NCBI GenBank assembly: GCA_965220315.1
Contig: CBDCPP010000001.1
Location: 1,240,001-1,304,000 of the forward strand
Length of the DNA stretch: 64,000 bases
Direction: 5' to 3'
Source: JAPOXK01 sp965220315
GTDB lineage: Bacteria > Chloroflexota > Dehalococcoidia > Bin125
Shown piece by piece: positions 8,156 to 17,482 of this stretch. Every line of letters starts with the position of its first letter. Positions within the stretch are counted from its first letter, which is position 1. Under the pieces are notes generated by a model. That model made no database searches, had not been told where the DNA came from, and worked only from the letters and a program-made list of their open reading frames with translations. A program made the position numbers and the translations under genes.

Positions 8156-9744
8156 CAGCCGCCCCTCCCTAATCGAGCGACATCCAAGGCCTCGCTCTCG
8201 ACGATGTCAGGCTGGACGGCCGCAATTCCGTCGGCGATTGGCTGCACGCCCAACTCGAGAACGTCCAGGACCACCGACGGGTACACACCCAGCAAGACGA
8301 TCAGCCCAACCAATGCTCCGAGCGGCAGGAACTCCCACCAGGCCCGCACGTCTTGTAATTCTCGCCAACGCTCGTCACGTGGCCCGAAAACCGACCGTTG
8401 GAGAGCCCATAACACATAACCCGCAGCCAGCAACACGCCGAACAACGCCACTGCCGTCTGCGGCTCATGTCGTCCGAATGCACCCAAGAATATTGTCACC
8501 TCAGCGACAAACCCAGCCAGAGCCGGAAGCCCCAACCCTGCTAGCCCTGCGAAGACCATCATTGTGCTAAGCAGCGGCAGGTAATGAGCCAGTCCCCGCA
8601 TTGCTGAGATCTGACGTGTATGTGTTCGGTCGTAGATCATCCCCACAACTACAAACAGCATCCCCGTGATCAGTCCGTGTGTGACCAGCTGCATCGCCGC
8701 GCCGCTCATCCCCACCACGCCGAGCCCGGCAACGCCCAACAGCACGAATCCCATATGCGACACGGATGAGTACGCCACCAGCCGCTTCAGGTCGGTCTGG
8801 CGCACTGTGATCACCGCTCCGTAGATAATCGAGACCGCCGCTAGGATCGCCAGCGCCACATCGGCCGCGGCAGCCGTCTCCGGCATCAGCGTAAACAGCA
8901 ACCGCAGGATGCCGTACCCCCCCATTTTGAGCAGGACGCCCGCCAGCATGACCGACACTGCGGTGGGAGCATCGGTGTGCGCGTCGGGCAACCATGTGTG
9001 GACGGGAACCACCGGCAGCTTGATCCCGAATGCGAGAAAGATGAAGGCGAAGATCGCAGGCACCGGCAGAACCGCGCCCGCCAGTGCCGACTCTTGGATC
9101 TCCCGCATATCGAAGGTGCCCGCTACTACACCCATTACTAAGAAACCGACAAGCATGAAGGCAGAGCCGAAGAAGGTGAACAACACGAACTTCATGGCCG
9201 AGTAACTACGCCGTCCGCTCCCCCAGACGCTGATCAGGAAGAACATCGGCAAAAGTTCGAGTTCCCAGAAGATGAAGAAGAAGATCAGGTCCAACGACGT
9301 GAATACGCCAAGAACCGATGTCTCTAACACCAACAACCAGGCGAAGTACTCCTTGGGCCGCACTTCGATCCGCCAAGAGATCAGCACGGCAATCGTGGTG
9401 AGCAGCCCCGTCAGCAGCACCAATGGCATCGATAATCCGTCGACGCCGAAGGCGTATGAAATATCGAACCCCACATCTTGTGCTTTGACCCACAAGAACG
9501 TATCCGTGAACTGAAAGCCACTTTCGGCGCGGTCGAAGAGAACAAACAGCATCAGCGCAATCACCAGCGTGGCGAACGCGACGGCGAGCGCGATCCACTT
9601 GGCATGCGCTTGCTGATCACCCGGCAGAACGCGCATCACGGCCTCAGGCCAAGACACCCGCTCGCCCGGCAAGAGCGTGATCAACAGTGCCCCAGCCAGC
9701 GGCAAGAACACCAGGACTGAGAGAATAGGGAAGCCCTCGTCCAT
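8155..9744 (-). CDS. nuoM: NADH-quinone oxidoreductase subunit M
   Basis: Antiporter-like membrane subunit of complex I, 529 residues. Key segments are IFFFIFWELELLPMFFLI (TM5 glutamate), FGIKLPVVPVHTWLPDAHTDAPTAVSVMLAGVLLKMGGYG (TM7-8 lysines and Pro-rich loop, in two parts) and LKRLVAYSSVSHMGFV (broken helix). The WLPDAH version of the loop identifies NuoM rather than NuoL or NuoN. It is 16 bases after nuoL. Confidence 0.95.
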   Translation of the reverse strand: MDEGFPILSVLVFLPLAGALLITLLPGERVSWPEAVMRVLPGDQQAHAKWIALAVAFATLVIALMLFVLFDRAESGFQFTDTFLWVKAQDVGFDISYAFGVDGLSMPLVLLTGLLTTIAVLISWRIEVRPKEYFAWLLVLETSVLGVFTSLDLIFFFIFWELELLPMFFLISVWGSGRRSYSAMKFVLFTFFGSAFMLVGFLVMGVVAGTFDMREIQESALAGAVLPVPAIFAFIFLAFGIKLPVVPVHTWLPDAHTDAPTAVSVMLAGVLLKMGGYGILRLLFTLMPETAAAADVALAILAAVSIIYGAVITVRQTDLKRLVAYSSVSHMGFVLLGVAGLGVVGMSGAAMQLVTHGLITGMLFVVVGMIYDRTHTRQISAMRGLAHYLPLLSTMMVFAGLAGLGLPALAGFVAEVTIFLGAFGRHEPQTAVALFGVLLAAGYVLWALQRSVFGPRDERWRELQDVRAWWEFLPLGALVGLIVLLGVYPSVVLDVLELGVQPIADGIAAVQPDIVESEALDVARLGRGG

Positions 9745-9760
9745 TACGTTCGCACGCTCC

Positions 9761-11695
9761 TCACGCCCAGAAGATCACGACGGCGCCCCAAACCACGACA
9801 CCGCCAGCAACCAACACCACCGCCATCGTCTGGACCTGTCCGTTCTGCACCAAACGCCCCCAGCGCCCTGCCTCGAAGCTAGCGTGCCAAACGCCATCCA
9901 AGGCCCGATCGACCCCTTCCACATCAATGCGCGCAACAGCCTTCACCAACCCGCCGTAGAAGAAGCGCCGCACCAACCAGTCCTCAACCAACACGTCCAT
10001 GTAGAGTTTGCTCTCGAGTGCGAGACACACCGGGCGCAGCATTCCGCTCCGGAGCGCCGCGACATCGATTAGCCGCAGTTGGTAGACCGCTAGCGCGCCG
10101 CCGATCCCAACCGCCGCGACGATTGTCGATGCCAAGACCACGCCAAAATTAAAAGCGAAGTGCCCTTCTTCGGGATGCGGTAGCGCCCCCAACACCCAGG
10201 TCTGAAACTCACCGCCGAAGGTGAGGAACCCGGCCGCAACAGCGGGGACTGCTAACAGCGCTAGCACACCGCGCATGCTCCAAGAGGACTCATGTGGGTG
10301 AGCCGAGTCACCGCCATGCCCGCCCGGCTCTGGCTGTCCGCCACCCCGATAGGAGCCGTGAAAGGTCAGCACGATCGCGCGGAACATGTAGAACGCCGTC
10401 AATCCTGACGCTACGAGTGCCAGCGCGAAAATCGCTGGCTGGTGATCCCATACCTCGATCAAGATCTCGTCTTTCGACCAAAAGCCAGCCAGCGGAATCA
10501 CTCCGGAAAGGGAGAGCGCGCCGATCACAAAGGTCAGGTATGTCACCGGCATCGCGGTGCGCAGACCACCCATGCGCCGCATGTCAAACGTGTTGGTCGC
10601 GTGGCTGACCGAGCCCGCGCCCAAGAAGAGCAGCGCTTTGAAGAAGGCGTGCGTCATCAAGTGGAAGATCGCAGCCGCGTAGGCCCCCGTGCCCAACGCG
10701 AACATCATGTAGCCGATCTGGCTGATCGTGGAGTACGCCAGCACTCGCTTGATATCAGTCTGCACCACCGCGACCAAGCCCGCACCAAGCGCTGTCCCGA
10801 CTCCGATCCACGCGATCAAGTCACTAGCGGTAGCGGATGCCTCCAGCACCGGGAAGAAGCGGGCCAACAAATAGACCCCTGCCACGACCATCGTCGCCGC
10901 GTGGATAAGCGCGGAGACCGGCGTCGGTCCCTCCATTGCATCTGGTAACCAGATATGCAGCGGGAACTGCGCGCTTTTACCAACCGCGCCCGCCACCAGC
11001 CCAACCGCGAACAATGTCAGTGTCGTCTGCCCCAGCAACCCCAGCTCCACTGCACCCACGATCTCGGTATTAATTGTGGCGATGTCCAAGGTGCCGGCGT
11101 GCACCCAAATAAAGATCAGCGCGGCCAACAGTCCCAAATCGCCAGCTCGAGTGACGAGAAACGCCTTCTTTGCCGCCGCCGCCGCCGCCGGCTTGTGAAA
11201 CCAGAAGCCAATCAGTAAGTACGAAGCCAGACCGACAAGTTCCCAGAAGGCAAACAGCACCACCAAATTGTCGACTAGCACCAAACCCAACATCGCCGCC
11301 GTGAAGAGCGACATATAAGCAAAGTAGCGCGCGTAGCCCCGGTCGCCGTGCATGTAGCTGGTTGAATAGACCTGGACCAAGAATGACACTGCAGTTACCA
11401 CCACCAGCATCACGGCGGTCAATCCGTCCAGCCGGATGCCGATAGTGACCAAGAGCGACCCCACATCGACCAGCTCGTGGGTCCCGAAACCCAAAGGCCG
11501 ACCGGCGGCGCTGATCGCTTCCATAAGCAGCCAGACCGATATTCCCAGCGACCCACCAATCGCGAGCACCGCGATCCAGCCGGCGGGGGCCGGGTGCCTG
11601 CGCAGCAACGGGTAGAGCGCCGCGATCAGAACGAAAGACGCGACTGGCAGCCCGAGAATCAACCAAACGATGACTTCGGAAACCGGCTCGCTCAT
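9761..11695 (-). CDS. nuoL: NADH-quinone oxidoreductase subunit L
   Basis: The largest antiporter-like subunit of complex I, about 644 residues, including the long C-terminal lateral helix. Motifs are FWELVGLASYLLIGFWFHK, AVGKSAQFPLHIWLPDAMEG (WLPDAMEG is typical of NuoL) and IKRVLAYSTISQIGYMMFA. A GC-rich run encodes six alanines before the KKA of the TM5-6 loop. The ATG at 11695 overlaps the stop of the preceding small ORF (TGATG), so it is preferred over a TTG one codon earlier. Confidence 0.95.
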   Translation of the reverse strand: MSEPVSEVIVWLILGLPVASFVLIAALYPLLRRHPAPAGWIAVLAIGGSLGISVWLLMEAISAAGRPLGFGTHELVDVGSLLVTIGIRLDGLTAVMLVVVTAVSFLVQVYSTSYMHGDRGYARYFAYMSLFTAAMLGLVLVDNLVVLFAFWELVGLASYLLIGFWFHKPAAAAAAKKAFLVTRAGDLGLLAALIFIWVHAGTLDIATINTEIVGAVELGLLGQTTLTLFAVGLVAGAVGKSAQFPLHIWLPDAMEGPTPVSALIHAATMVVAGVYLLARFFPVLEASATASDLIAWIGVGTALGAGLVAVVQTDIKRVLAYSTISQIGYMMFALGTGAYAAAIFHLMTHAFFKALLFLGAGSVSHATNTFDMRRMGGLRTAMPVTYLTFVIGALSLSGVIPLAGFWSKDEILIEVWDHQPAIFALALVASGLTAFYMFRAIVLTFHGSYRGGGQPEPGGHGGDSAHPHESSWSMRGVLALLAVPAVAAGFLTFGGEFQTWVLGALPHPEEGHFAFNFGVVLASTIVAAVGIGGALAVYQLRLIDVAALRSGMLRPVCLALESKLYMDVLVEDWLVRRFFYGGLVKAVARIDVEGVDRALDGVWHASFEAGRWGRLVQNGQVQTMAVVLVAGGVVVWGAVVIFWA

Positions 11696-11895
11696 CAAAC
11701 CTTACGCATAACTTCGCGCGCGACGTGCGTCTTCGAATCGGGGACGAAAATCTTGCGCGGCGTGAGGTCGCCCGCGACAGCGTCCGCCGACGGAACGGCA
11801 ACGATGAGGCGGGTCGCGATGCCTTCGGCGTGGAAGAGTTCACGCCACGTCTCCGCTACGTAGCGGTTGGGAACCTCCATCAGTTCAGCCCACAT
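11695..11895 (-). CDS. Small soluble protein in the nuo operon (weak DUF2007-like resemblance)
   Basis: A 66-residue soluble protein between nuoK and nuoL, where no standard complex I subunit belongs. It has no membrane segment. The sequence (ELMEVPNRYVAETWRELF, AEGIATRLIVAVPSADAV) weakly recalls the DUF2007 'putative signal transducing' fold, in which an alpha-beta unit begins with a helix like 'EAELIRGLLEAEGI'. It is 6 bases after nuoK and its stop overlaps the nuoL start, so it is clearly part of the operon. Function is unknown; an accessory or assembly role is only inferred from position. Confidence 0.6.
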   Translation of the reverse strand: MWAELMEVPNRYVAETWRELFHAEGIATRLIVAVPSADAVAGDLTPRKIFVPDSKTHVAREVMRKV

Positions 11896-11901
11896 ACTGG
11901 C

Positions 11902-12216
11902 CTACCACTTCAGCAAGTTCACGCGATCGATGCTGATCGTGTCGCGATTGCGATAGACGACCATCGCTAGCGCCAGACCCACCGCGATCTCCGCCGCAGC
12001 CACTGCGATGATGAACAGGACGAACACGCTTGTGGACAGTTCTACTTCGCTCTCCACGAAACGCCCGAACGCCACCAACGTTAAGTTGACTGCGTTGAGC
12101 ATCAACTCGACACCCATCAGCACGCCAATGGCGTTGCGTTTGGCCAGCGCCACGTACAACCCCACTCCGAAAAGCAGTGCCCCCAGCACCAAAAAGTGTT
12201 CGAGCCCTATCGTCAC
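11902..12216 (-). CDS. nuoK: NADH-quinone oxidoreductase subunit K
   Basis: Small three-helix membrane subunit of complex I, 104 residues. The typical middle helix is present (LMGVELMLNAVNLTLVAFGR) with the conserved glutamate in GVELM, followed by FVLFIIAVAAAEIAVGLALA with the second conserved glutamate. It starts inside the end of nuoJ (4-base overlap). Confidence 0.95.
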   Translation of the reverse strand: MTIGLEHFLVLGALLFGVGLYVALAKRNAIGVLMGVELMLNAVNLTLVAFGRFVESEVELSTSVFVLFIIAVAAAEIAVGLALAMVVYRNRDTISIDRVNLLKW

Positions 12217-12773
12217 GAGCTTGCGCCCGAATCGTCCCGACCTTCCAGAGTCAGGCTTTGTTCATGCGCATCGATATCTTCGTCATCACGGCGTGCCAGC
12301 GCCACAGCGCCGACCAGTGCAGCCGTCAGCAGTACTGCAGCGATCTCGAATGGCAATACGAATTCGTTGATCAACGAGCGGCCGATTACCCGTGTCGATT
12401 CCCTAACTGGCTCCTCGCGGATAGCGCCCCAGTCGGTCTCGAGTGCAACGAACACGGTCGCCGCAATGACGAGGCTCATCAAGATCAACCCGGGGTAGCG
12501 CATCGCCGTCTCGGCATTATCCCGCGCCGCCCGCGGAGTGAGCAGGATCGCGAACAGCATTAATACCGAAATGGCACCGACGTAAACCAGGATCTGGACG
12601 ACGGCGATGAACTCTGCCGAGAGCAATAAATAGAGACCCGCTACGCCGATGAAGCTCAGAATCAGCATGACCATTGCGTGAATTAAGTTGCGGCTGACAA
12701 GGATGCCGAGAGCAGCGCCAACGGTGATAACCGCCAACGACCAAAACGCCAGATGATGTGCGACGCCGTCCAC
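12213..12773 (-). CDS. nuoJ: NADH-quinone oxidoreductase subunit J
   Basis: Complex I membrane subunit J, 186 residues with about five helices. Conserved pieces are ILVSRNLIHAMVMLILSF and EFIAVVQILVYVGAISVLML, the latter containing the pi-bulge helix. The C-terminus is a charged tail (RRDDEDIDAHEQ). It lies 62 bases after nuoH. That gap is too small for nuoI, which normally sits between nuoH and nuoJ. Confidence 0.94.
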   Translation of the reverse strand: MDGVAHHLAFWSLAVITVGAALGILVSRNLIHAMVMLILSFIGVAGLYLLLSAEFIAVVQILVYVGAISVLMLFAILLTPRAARDNAETAMRYPGLILMSLVIAATVFVALETDWGAIREEPVRESTRVIGRSLINEFVLPFEIAAVLLTAALVGAVALARRDDEDIDAHEQSLTLEGRDDSGASS

Positions 12774-12835
12774 GTGCCCTCACCTGTACTGACCAGCCGA
12801 AGCCAGCCCTATTTCTGCCACTCCAGAGGCGGCTA

Positions 12836-14107
12836 CTAGTCGCCCCCGCTAGATGCTTGGGCCAGCTGTCGAGCCGCCCGCAACCCGCCCAACCGGCCGC
12901 GCGCCATCCGTGGGCCCGCGGGTGCTCGATGTGCGCCCGCCCCAGTCACTCGCGCGTATGCGCCAATCACGGCAACAGTCACAGTCGCATTGATCACTGC
13001 CATCACTGGCAACGCAATCGTGCGGTCCCAGTCATACTCCGAAAGCAACGTGTGCTCCACAGCCGCTATCGCCACGAACGCAAGCCCGGCAGGCACCAAC
13101 AACTTCCAGCAGAATGCCATCAGTTGATCGATCCGAAGCCGCGGCAGCGTCCCTCGCAGCCAGATGAAGACGAAGTACACCACCGACGTCTTGGCCAGCA
13201 GAATGATCCAACTCGGCACCCATTCCTCCAGACCCCAGAGCCACCAGCCACCCAGGAAGAACGTTGCCATGAAGGCAGACATCACTAGCGTGTTCGCAAG
13301 CTCGACAGCGTAGAACAAACCGAAGCGCATACCCGAGTATTCGGTGTGGTACCCGGCCACGATCTCCGATTCCGCTTCAGCAATATCCATCGGCGTGCGA
13401 TTGAGTTCCGCGGTCGAACCGAGCAAGAAAGTCAGTGCGGCCATCGGCAGCAGCACGATCAAGATCAGATCCTCCTGCTGTTGCCATAGCACGATTCCGT
13501 TAATGCTCATCGTCCCGGTGAGGAACACGACTGCTAGCAGCGCCAGCACCATCGCGATCTCGTAGCTGATCGTCATCGCGATCACGCGCATCGCGCCGAA
13601 TAGGGCGTATTTATTATTCGACGCCCAGCCGGCGATGAAGATCACGAGAACATTCGTGCCGGAAACCGCAAGCAAGAACAACACTCCTACATTCAAGTCG
13701 GCGACTTGCATATGCGGTCCGAAAGGCAGCACGCCCCACACCAGCAACGCCGGGATGAACACCAGGACCGGAGGTAGGAAAAACAACCATTTGTCCGCCG
13801 CGCGCGGCACCAGCTCTTCTTTGAGGATGAGTTTTACGGCGTCCGCTACGGGCTGCAAGAGCCCGCGCGGCCCCACACGGTTGGGTCCATAGCGCACCTG
13901 CATTCGCGCGATCACCTTCCGCTCAGTCCAGATCAGGATCATGAGCGTCGGGCCGATGACGGCAAGAATGGCGATCGCTCCGATTGCACCCGATACCGCA
14001 GAAGCAAGCCACTCCGGTCCCCAGCTACCAACCCACTCCGTAATCTCTCGGCTGATACCACTGAGGTCGCGCAGGTCATACCAGGCCGCCAAAAGCCAAG
14101 CGCTCAC
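12836..14107 (-). CDS. nuoH: NADH-quinone oxidoreductase subunit H
   Basis: Complex I heel subunit lining the quinone channel, 423 residues, with eight or more helices. Landmarks are WTERKVIARMQVRYGPNRVG near residue 60 (first cytoplasmic loop), LNRTPMDIAEAESEIVAGY (acidic E-channel loop) and RGTLPRLRIDQLM near the C-terminal side. The last ~45 residues are an Arg/Ala/Gly-rich extension. It overlaps nuoD by 4 bases. Confidence 0.95.
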   Translation of the reverse strand: MSAWLLAAWYDLRDLSGISREITEWVGSWGPEWLASAVSGAIGAIAILAVIGPTLMILIWTERKVIARMQVRYGPNRVGPRGLLQPVADAVKLILKEELVPRAADKWLFFLPPVLVFIPALLVWGVLPFGPHMQVADLNVGVLFLLAVSGTNVLVIFIAGWASNNKYALFGAMRVIAMTISYEIAMVLALLAVVFLTGTMSINGIVLWQQQEDLILIVLLPMAALTFLLGSTAELNRTPMDIAEAESEIVAGYHTEYSGMRFGLFYAVELANTLVMSAFMATFFLGGWWLWGLEEWVPSWIILLAKTSVVYFVFIWLRGTLPRLRIDQLMAFCWKLLVPAGLAFVAIAAVEHTLLSEYDWDRTIALPVMAVINATVTVAVIGAYARVTGAGAHRAPAGPRMARGRLGGLRAARQLAQASSGGD

Positions 14108-15243
14108 CGGTCGATCTCCCCCACCACGATGTCGATTGAGCCGAGGGTCACGATCGCATCCGCGAGCGGGCGGCCCACCGTCATCTCCTTAAGCGCGGAT
14201 AAGTTGATCAAGCTGGGAGCACGGCAGTGGAAGCGCCATGGGGTAGGACCACCATCGCTGACGACATAGAAGCCCAACTCTCCCCGCGGCGACTCGATGC
14301 GCCCGTAGGTCTCGCCCGCTGCGGGCCGCAGGTGTAAGGGCACCTCCGCCTGCCAGGGACCACCAGGTATACGCTCCACGACCTGATTGAGAATCTGTAC
14401 GCTCTGGTGCACCTCTTCGAGGCGCACACGGAAGCGGTCGTAACAGTCCCCATTGCGACCCACGGGCACGTCAAAGTCCAGCTGATCGTAGACACAGTAA
14501 GGATCTGCCTTCCGCAGATCCCAGGGCACGCCGCTGCCGCGCAGAAGGGGTCCACTCAAGGATGCGTTGAGCGCCGCCTCCGCACTGATCACGCCCACGC
14601 CTTTGGATCGCGCCAGCACGATCTCGTTGTCAACCGTCAACGCGGCATACTCTTCGAGCCGCTCAGGCATCTCGTCAAGCAGACTGCAAAGCGCCGGCCA
14701 CAGCTCCAGCGGCGGGTCGAACGCGACGCCACCGATGCGCATGTAGTTCGTTGTCAGGCGAGCGCCACAGGTCATCTCGAAGAGGTCGAGGATCTTCTCG
14801 CGCTCGCGGAACATGTACATCAGTGGCGTCTGCCAAGCGCCGCAGTCGTTCACGAAGGTCCCATTGGCCATCGCGTGACTGGCGATGCGCTGCAGCTCAG
14901 CGAACAACACACGAAGCCACTGGCCGCGCAGCGGTACTTCTATCCCAGCTAGCTTCTCAACCGCCAGACAGTAGGCCAGGTTGTTCGACATCGCCGCCAG
15001 ATAGTCGATCCGGTCTGTGAAGGGAATGTTCTGTGTAAAAGTGCGCTCCTCGGCCAGTTTCTCCATGGAGCGATGCAGATAGCCGATCAACATATCGACA
15101 TCCTGCACGATCTCGCCATCTAGCGTGGCCTTGAGCCGGAACACCCCGTGAGTCGACGGGTGCTGCGGACCAATGTTGACCACCACCGGCTCGGAGTGAA
15201 CGCGTTTGGGAGTCTCGGTAGCCATCAGCGATCGTGGTTTCAA
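14104..15243 (-). CDS. nuoD: NADH-quinone oxidoreductase subunit D
   Basis: 49-kDa-type subunit of the complex I Q-module, 379 residues, related to the NiFe hydrogenase large subunit. Motifs include NIGPQHPSTHGVFRL near residue 23, GYLHRSMEKLAEERTF near 53 and the C-terminal SPRGELGFYVVSDGG with FHCRAPSL. The upstream ATG overlaps the nuoC stop; a second ATG at 15225 is also possible. It should contact NuoB and NuoI, neither of which is encoded beside it here. Confidence 0.95.
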   Translation of the reverse strand: MKPRSLMATETPKRVHSEPVVVNIGPQHPSTHGVFRLKATLDGEIVQDVDMLIGYLHRSMEKLAEERTFTQNIPFTDRIDYLAAMSNNLAYCLAVEKLAGIEVPLRGQWLRVLFAELQRIASHAMANGTFVNDCGAWQTPLMYMFREREKILDLFEMTCGARLTTNYMRIGGVAFDPPLELWPALCSLLDEMPERLEEYAALTVDNEIVLARSKGVGVISAEAALNASLSGPLLRGSGVPWDLRKADPYCVYDQLDFDVPVGRNGDCYDRFRVRLEEVHQSVQILNQVVERIPGGPWQAEVPLHLRPAAGETYGRIESPRGELGFYVVSDGGPTPWRFHCRAPSLINLSALKEMTVGRPLADAIVTLGSIDIVVGEIDR

Positions 15244-15779
15244 CCGCGCGGGATCGTCGGTGTGCTCCCAGGCACCGGCCAGCTATTTTCCCCACTCTCA
15301 TGAGGGAAGCCGGGCAGACCGGCGTTCAGTGTTCCAGGCATACCCAAAAAGTCCTTCCGCAGTGGGTAGCCCGGGAATCCATCCCAGAGGAACATCCGGC
15401 GTAGGTCTGGGTGACCCTCGAAGCGAATCCCCATTAAATCGAAGACCTCACGCTCTTGGAGGTGCGCTCCCCGGTACTCCCCCGTCAAGGAGGGAACGCA
15501 AGGTGCCTCATGATCTTCAGCAATCGTCTTCAGTGTTAGCAGATGATTCCGGTCCAGCGACTGCAGATGGTAAACCAGCTCGAAGTACGATTCGCGGTCG
15601 ACGGCTGTCAAGCTGCTCAGGAATGAAAGGTCCAGCGCGCTTCCCGCCAAGAAGCGCACAGCCTCGACGAGCCGGCCAGCATCTATGATCACCGCCGACT
15701 CATCGGCGCACTGTACCGACCCCGGCACGGCGGCACTCAATTGATCGGCCACCTCTTGGGGATCGAGCAGGATGGTCAC
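15240..15779 (-). CDS. nuoC: NADH-quinone oxidoreductase subunit C
   Basis: 30-kDa-type subunit of complex I, 179 residues. The conserved C-terminal signature is EREVFDLMGIRFEGHPDLRR followed by LWDGFPGYPLRKDF. The N-terminal half is the usual poorly conserved alpha/beta domain. The gene is separated from nuoA by 1 base, leaving no room for nuoB, which usually lies between them. Confidence 0.95.
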   Translation of the reverse strand: MTILLDPQEVADQLSAAVPGSVQCADESAVIIDAGRLVEAVRFLAGSALDLSFLSSLTAVDRESYFELVYHLQSLDRNHLLTLKTIAEDHEAPCVPSLTGEYRGAHLQEREVFDLMGIRFEGHPDLRRMFLWDGFPGYPLRKDFLGMPGTLNAGLPGFPHESGENSWPVPGSTPTIPRG

Positions 15780-15780
15780 G

Positions 15781-16152
15781 CTAGCGCCATTCCAACGCGT
15801 GTTTTTTCCACTCGTACACCAACCCCAACGCCATCACTCCGATGAAGATCAGACCTGCGACCAAACCGAAGGTCAGGACATCATCGAGCGCGACTGCGAG
15901 CGGGAAGAGGAAGATCACCTCCACATCGAACAACACAAACACTAGAGCAACTAGGTAGTAGCGAAAGTTGAACTGGACCCAAGTCGGACCCTCTGTCTCG
16001 ACCCCGCATTCGTACACGTCTTCTTTCACTACATTGGGGATCCTGGGGCGTACTCGCAATTGGTGCATGCCCCAGGACGCGAGCAGGGGAATAGAGGGAA
16101 AGATCACCGCGAACACGAGGAGAATCGCAAGGTGGCTATACTGCTCCAGCAC
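15781..16152 (-). CDS. nuoA: NADH-quinone oxidoreductase subunit A
   Basis: Complex I membrane subunit A. Three helices and the loop VKEDVYECGVETEG, which carries the conserved Cys exposed near the quinone site, followed by FNFRYYLVALVFVLFDVEVIF. I prefer the GTG at 16152, which gives 123 residues (the normal size) and has GGGAGG seven bases upstream. An in-frame ATG at 16221 would add 23 residues with no clear ribosome binding site. It is the first gene of the nuo operon; the divergent gene starts at 16271, so the operon promoter must lie in or near this short gap. Confidence 0.93.
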   Translation of the reverse strand: MLEQYSHLAILLVFAVIFPSIPLLASWGMHQLRVRPRIPNVVKEDVYECGVETEGPTWVQFNFRYYLVALVFVLFDVEVIFLFPLAVALDDVLTFGLVAGLIFIGVMALGLVYEWKKHALEWR

Positions 16153-16270
16153 CTCGCGGCCTCCCAACCTTGTGAAAAGCGGCGCAAACAGCAGGATAGC
16201 ACTGGCCTGTGACCTCCTCAAACGCTTGCGCTCTGGCTAAGCAGGACGAACGTGCTACCCGGCACGCCTC

Positions 16271-17404
16271 ATGACACTGCGAGTGCACCCGATCGGCTTC
16301 AACCACGACCGCAATTCGTTCATTGAACTGCTGTGGCGCATTTATGACGACGATCCAATGTGGATCCCGCCGCTGCACCGCATGCTGCGCGATCAGCTGG
16401 ACCCGGGGAAGAACCCGTTCCTCCAGTACGGCACTGCTCAACTCTTTCTCGCCGAGCGTGACGGCGAGGTCGTCGGCCGTATCTCCGCGCACATCAACCC
16501 TGTCCACGATAAGACTCATAACGAGCGCGGCGGCTTCTTCGGATTCTTCGAGTCGATCGATGACCCGTCCGTCTCCCAAGCCCTCTTCGAGAGCACAGAA
16601 AACTGGCTCGCCCAGCACAACGTCGATTGGATACGCGGTCCGATCTCCTTCACCATGAACCAAGAGATCGGCGTGCTGATCGAGGGCTGGGATACGCCGC
16701 CCGTGCTGGGTATGGCGCACACGCGCGACTACTACCCCACTCTGATTGAGCAGGCGGGGTACCGCAAAGCCAAAGACCTCTACGCTTGGTCCTACGCAGT
16801 CGGGACGCTCGACAAGCGCATCGCCAAGCTCCACAAGCGCGCCGTCGCCCAACCCAACATGCACATCAGAACGTTCGACCGCAAGCACCTGCGGGACGAC
16901 ATCCGCATCGCCTCGCAGATCTTCAACGAAGCCTGGGCCGGGAACTGGGGCTTCGTCCCAATCAGCGACGCCGAAGCGGACCGCACCGCCCATGACTTCG
17001 GACAGTTCGCCAACACATGCGCTACCTCGCTAATTGAGATCGACGGCGAACCCGCCGGTATGGTCGTCGCCTTGCCCGACCTCAACTACGTGATCCGTGA
17101 CCTAGACGGCCGCCTCTTCCCGCTAGGAGCGCTTAAATTAAAGTGGCGGCTCTGGCGCGGGTCACCGCGTGGTCGCGTAGTCCTACTCGGCGTGCGGCCC
17201 CAGTTCAGGCGCAGCGCAACCGCTTCAATGGCCGCGCTGCTCTTGGGCGAGATCCACTACGCGGGGAAGCGTTGCGGCTACCAATGGGCGGAACTCAGCT
17301 GGATTCTGGAAGACAACGATCTCATCAACAAGAGTCTGAGCCACGCCGGCGCACGCATCTACAAGCGCTACCGCCTCTACCAGAAGGACGTCGCACTTTC
17401 GTGA
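16271..17404 (+). CDS. GNAT-superfamily-like protein of unknown function
   Basis: 377-residue protein of a widespread uncharacterised family with an acetyl-CoA-acyltransferase-like fold. Recognisable features are the N-terminal DDPMWIPPLHRMLRDQLDP, the FLAERDGEVVGRISAHINPVH strand pair, the ERGGFFGFFESIDDP signature, and MNQEIGVLIEGWDTPPVLGM. The C-terminal half has a second GNAT-like core ending AELSWILEDNDLINKSLSHAGARIYKRYRLY, typical of 'neighbour-helix' acetyltransferases. The substrate is unknown. It is divergent from the nuo operon and starts 118 bases from nuoA. Confidence 0.75.
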   Translation: MTLRVHPIGFNHDRNSFIELLWRIYDDDPMWIPPLHRMLRDQLDPGKNPFLQYGTAQLFLAERDGEVVGRISAHINPVHDKTHNERGGFFGFFESIDDPSVSQALFESTENWLAQHNVDWIRGPISFTMNQEIGVLIEGWDTPPVLGMAHTRDYYPTLIEQAGYRKAKDLYAWSYAVGTLDKRIAKLHKRAVAQPNMHIRTFDRKHLRDDIRIASQIFNEAWAGNWGFVPISDAEADRTAHDFGQFANTCATSLIEIDGEPAGMVVALPDLNYVIRDLDGRLFPLGALKLKWRLWRGSPRGRVVLLGVRPQFRRSATASMAALLLGEIHYAGKRCGYQWAELSWILEDNDLINKSLSHAGARIYKRYRLYQKDVALS

Positions 17405-17482
17405 GTGTAGTCATTAGTTGAGGGCGCTCGGACCCGCCTCTAGACTGATCGGAACGGCGACGAACAGTGCGCCGCTCTTGTA

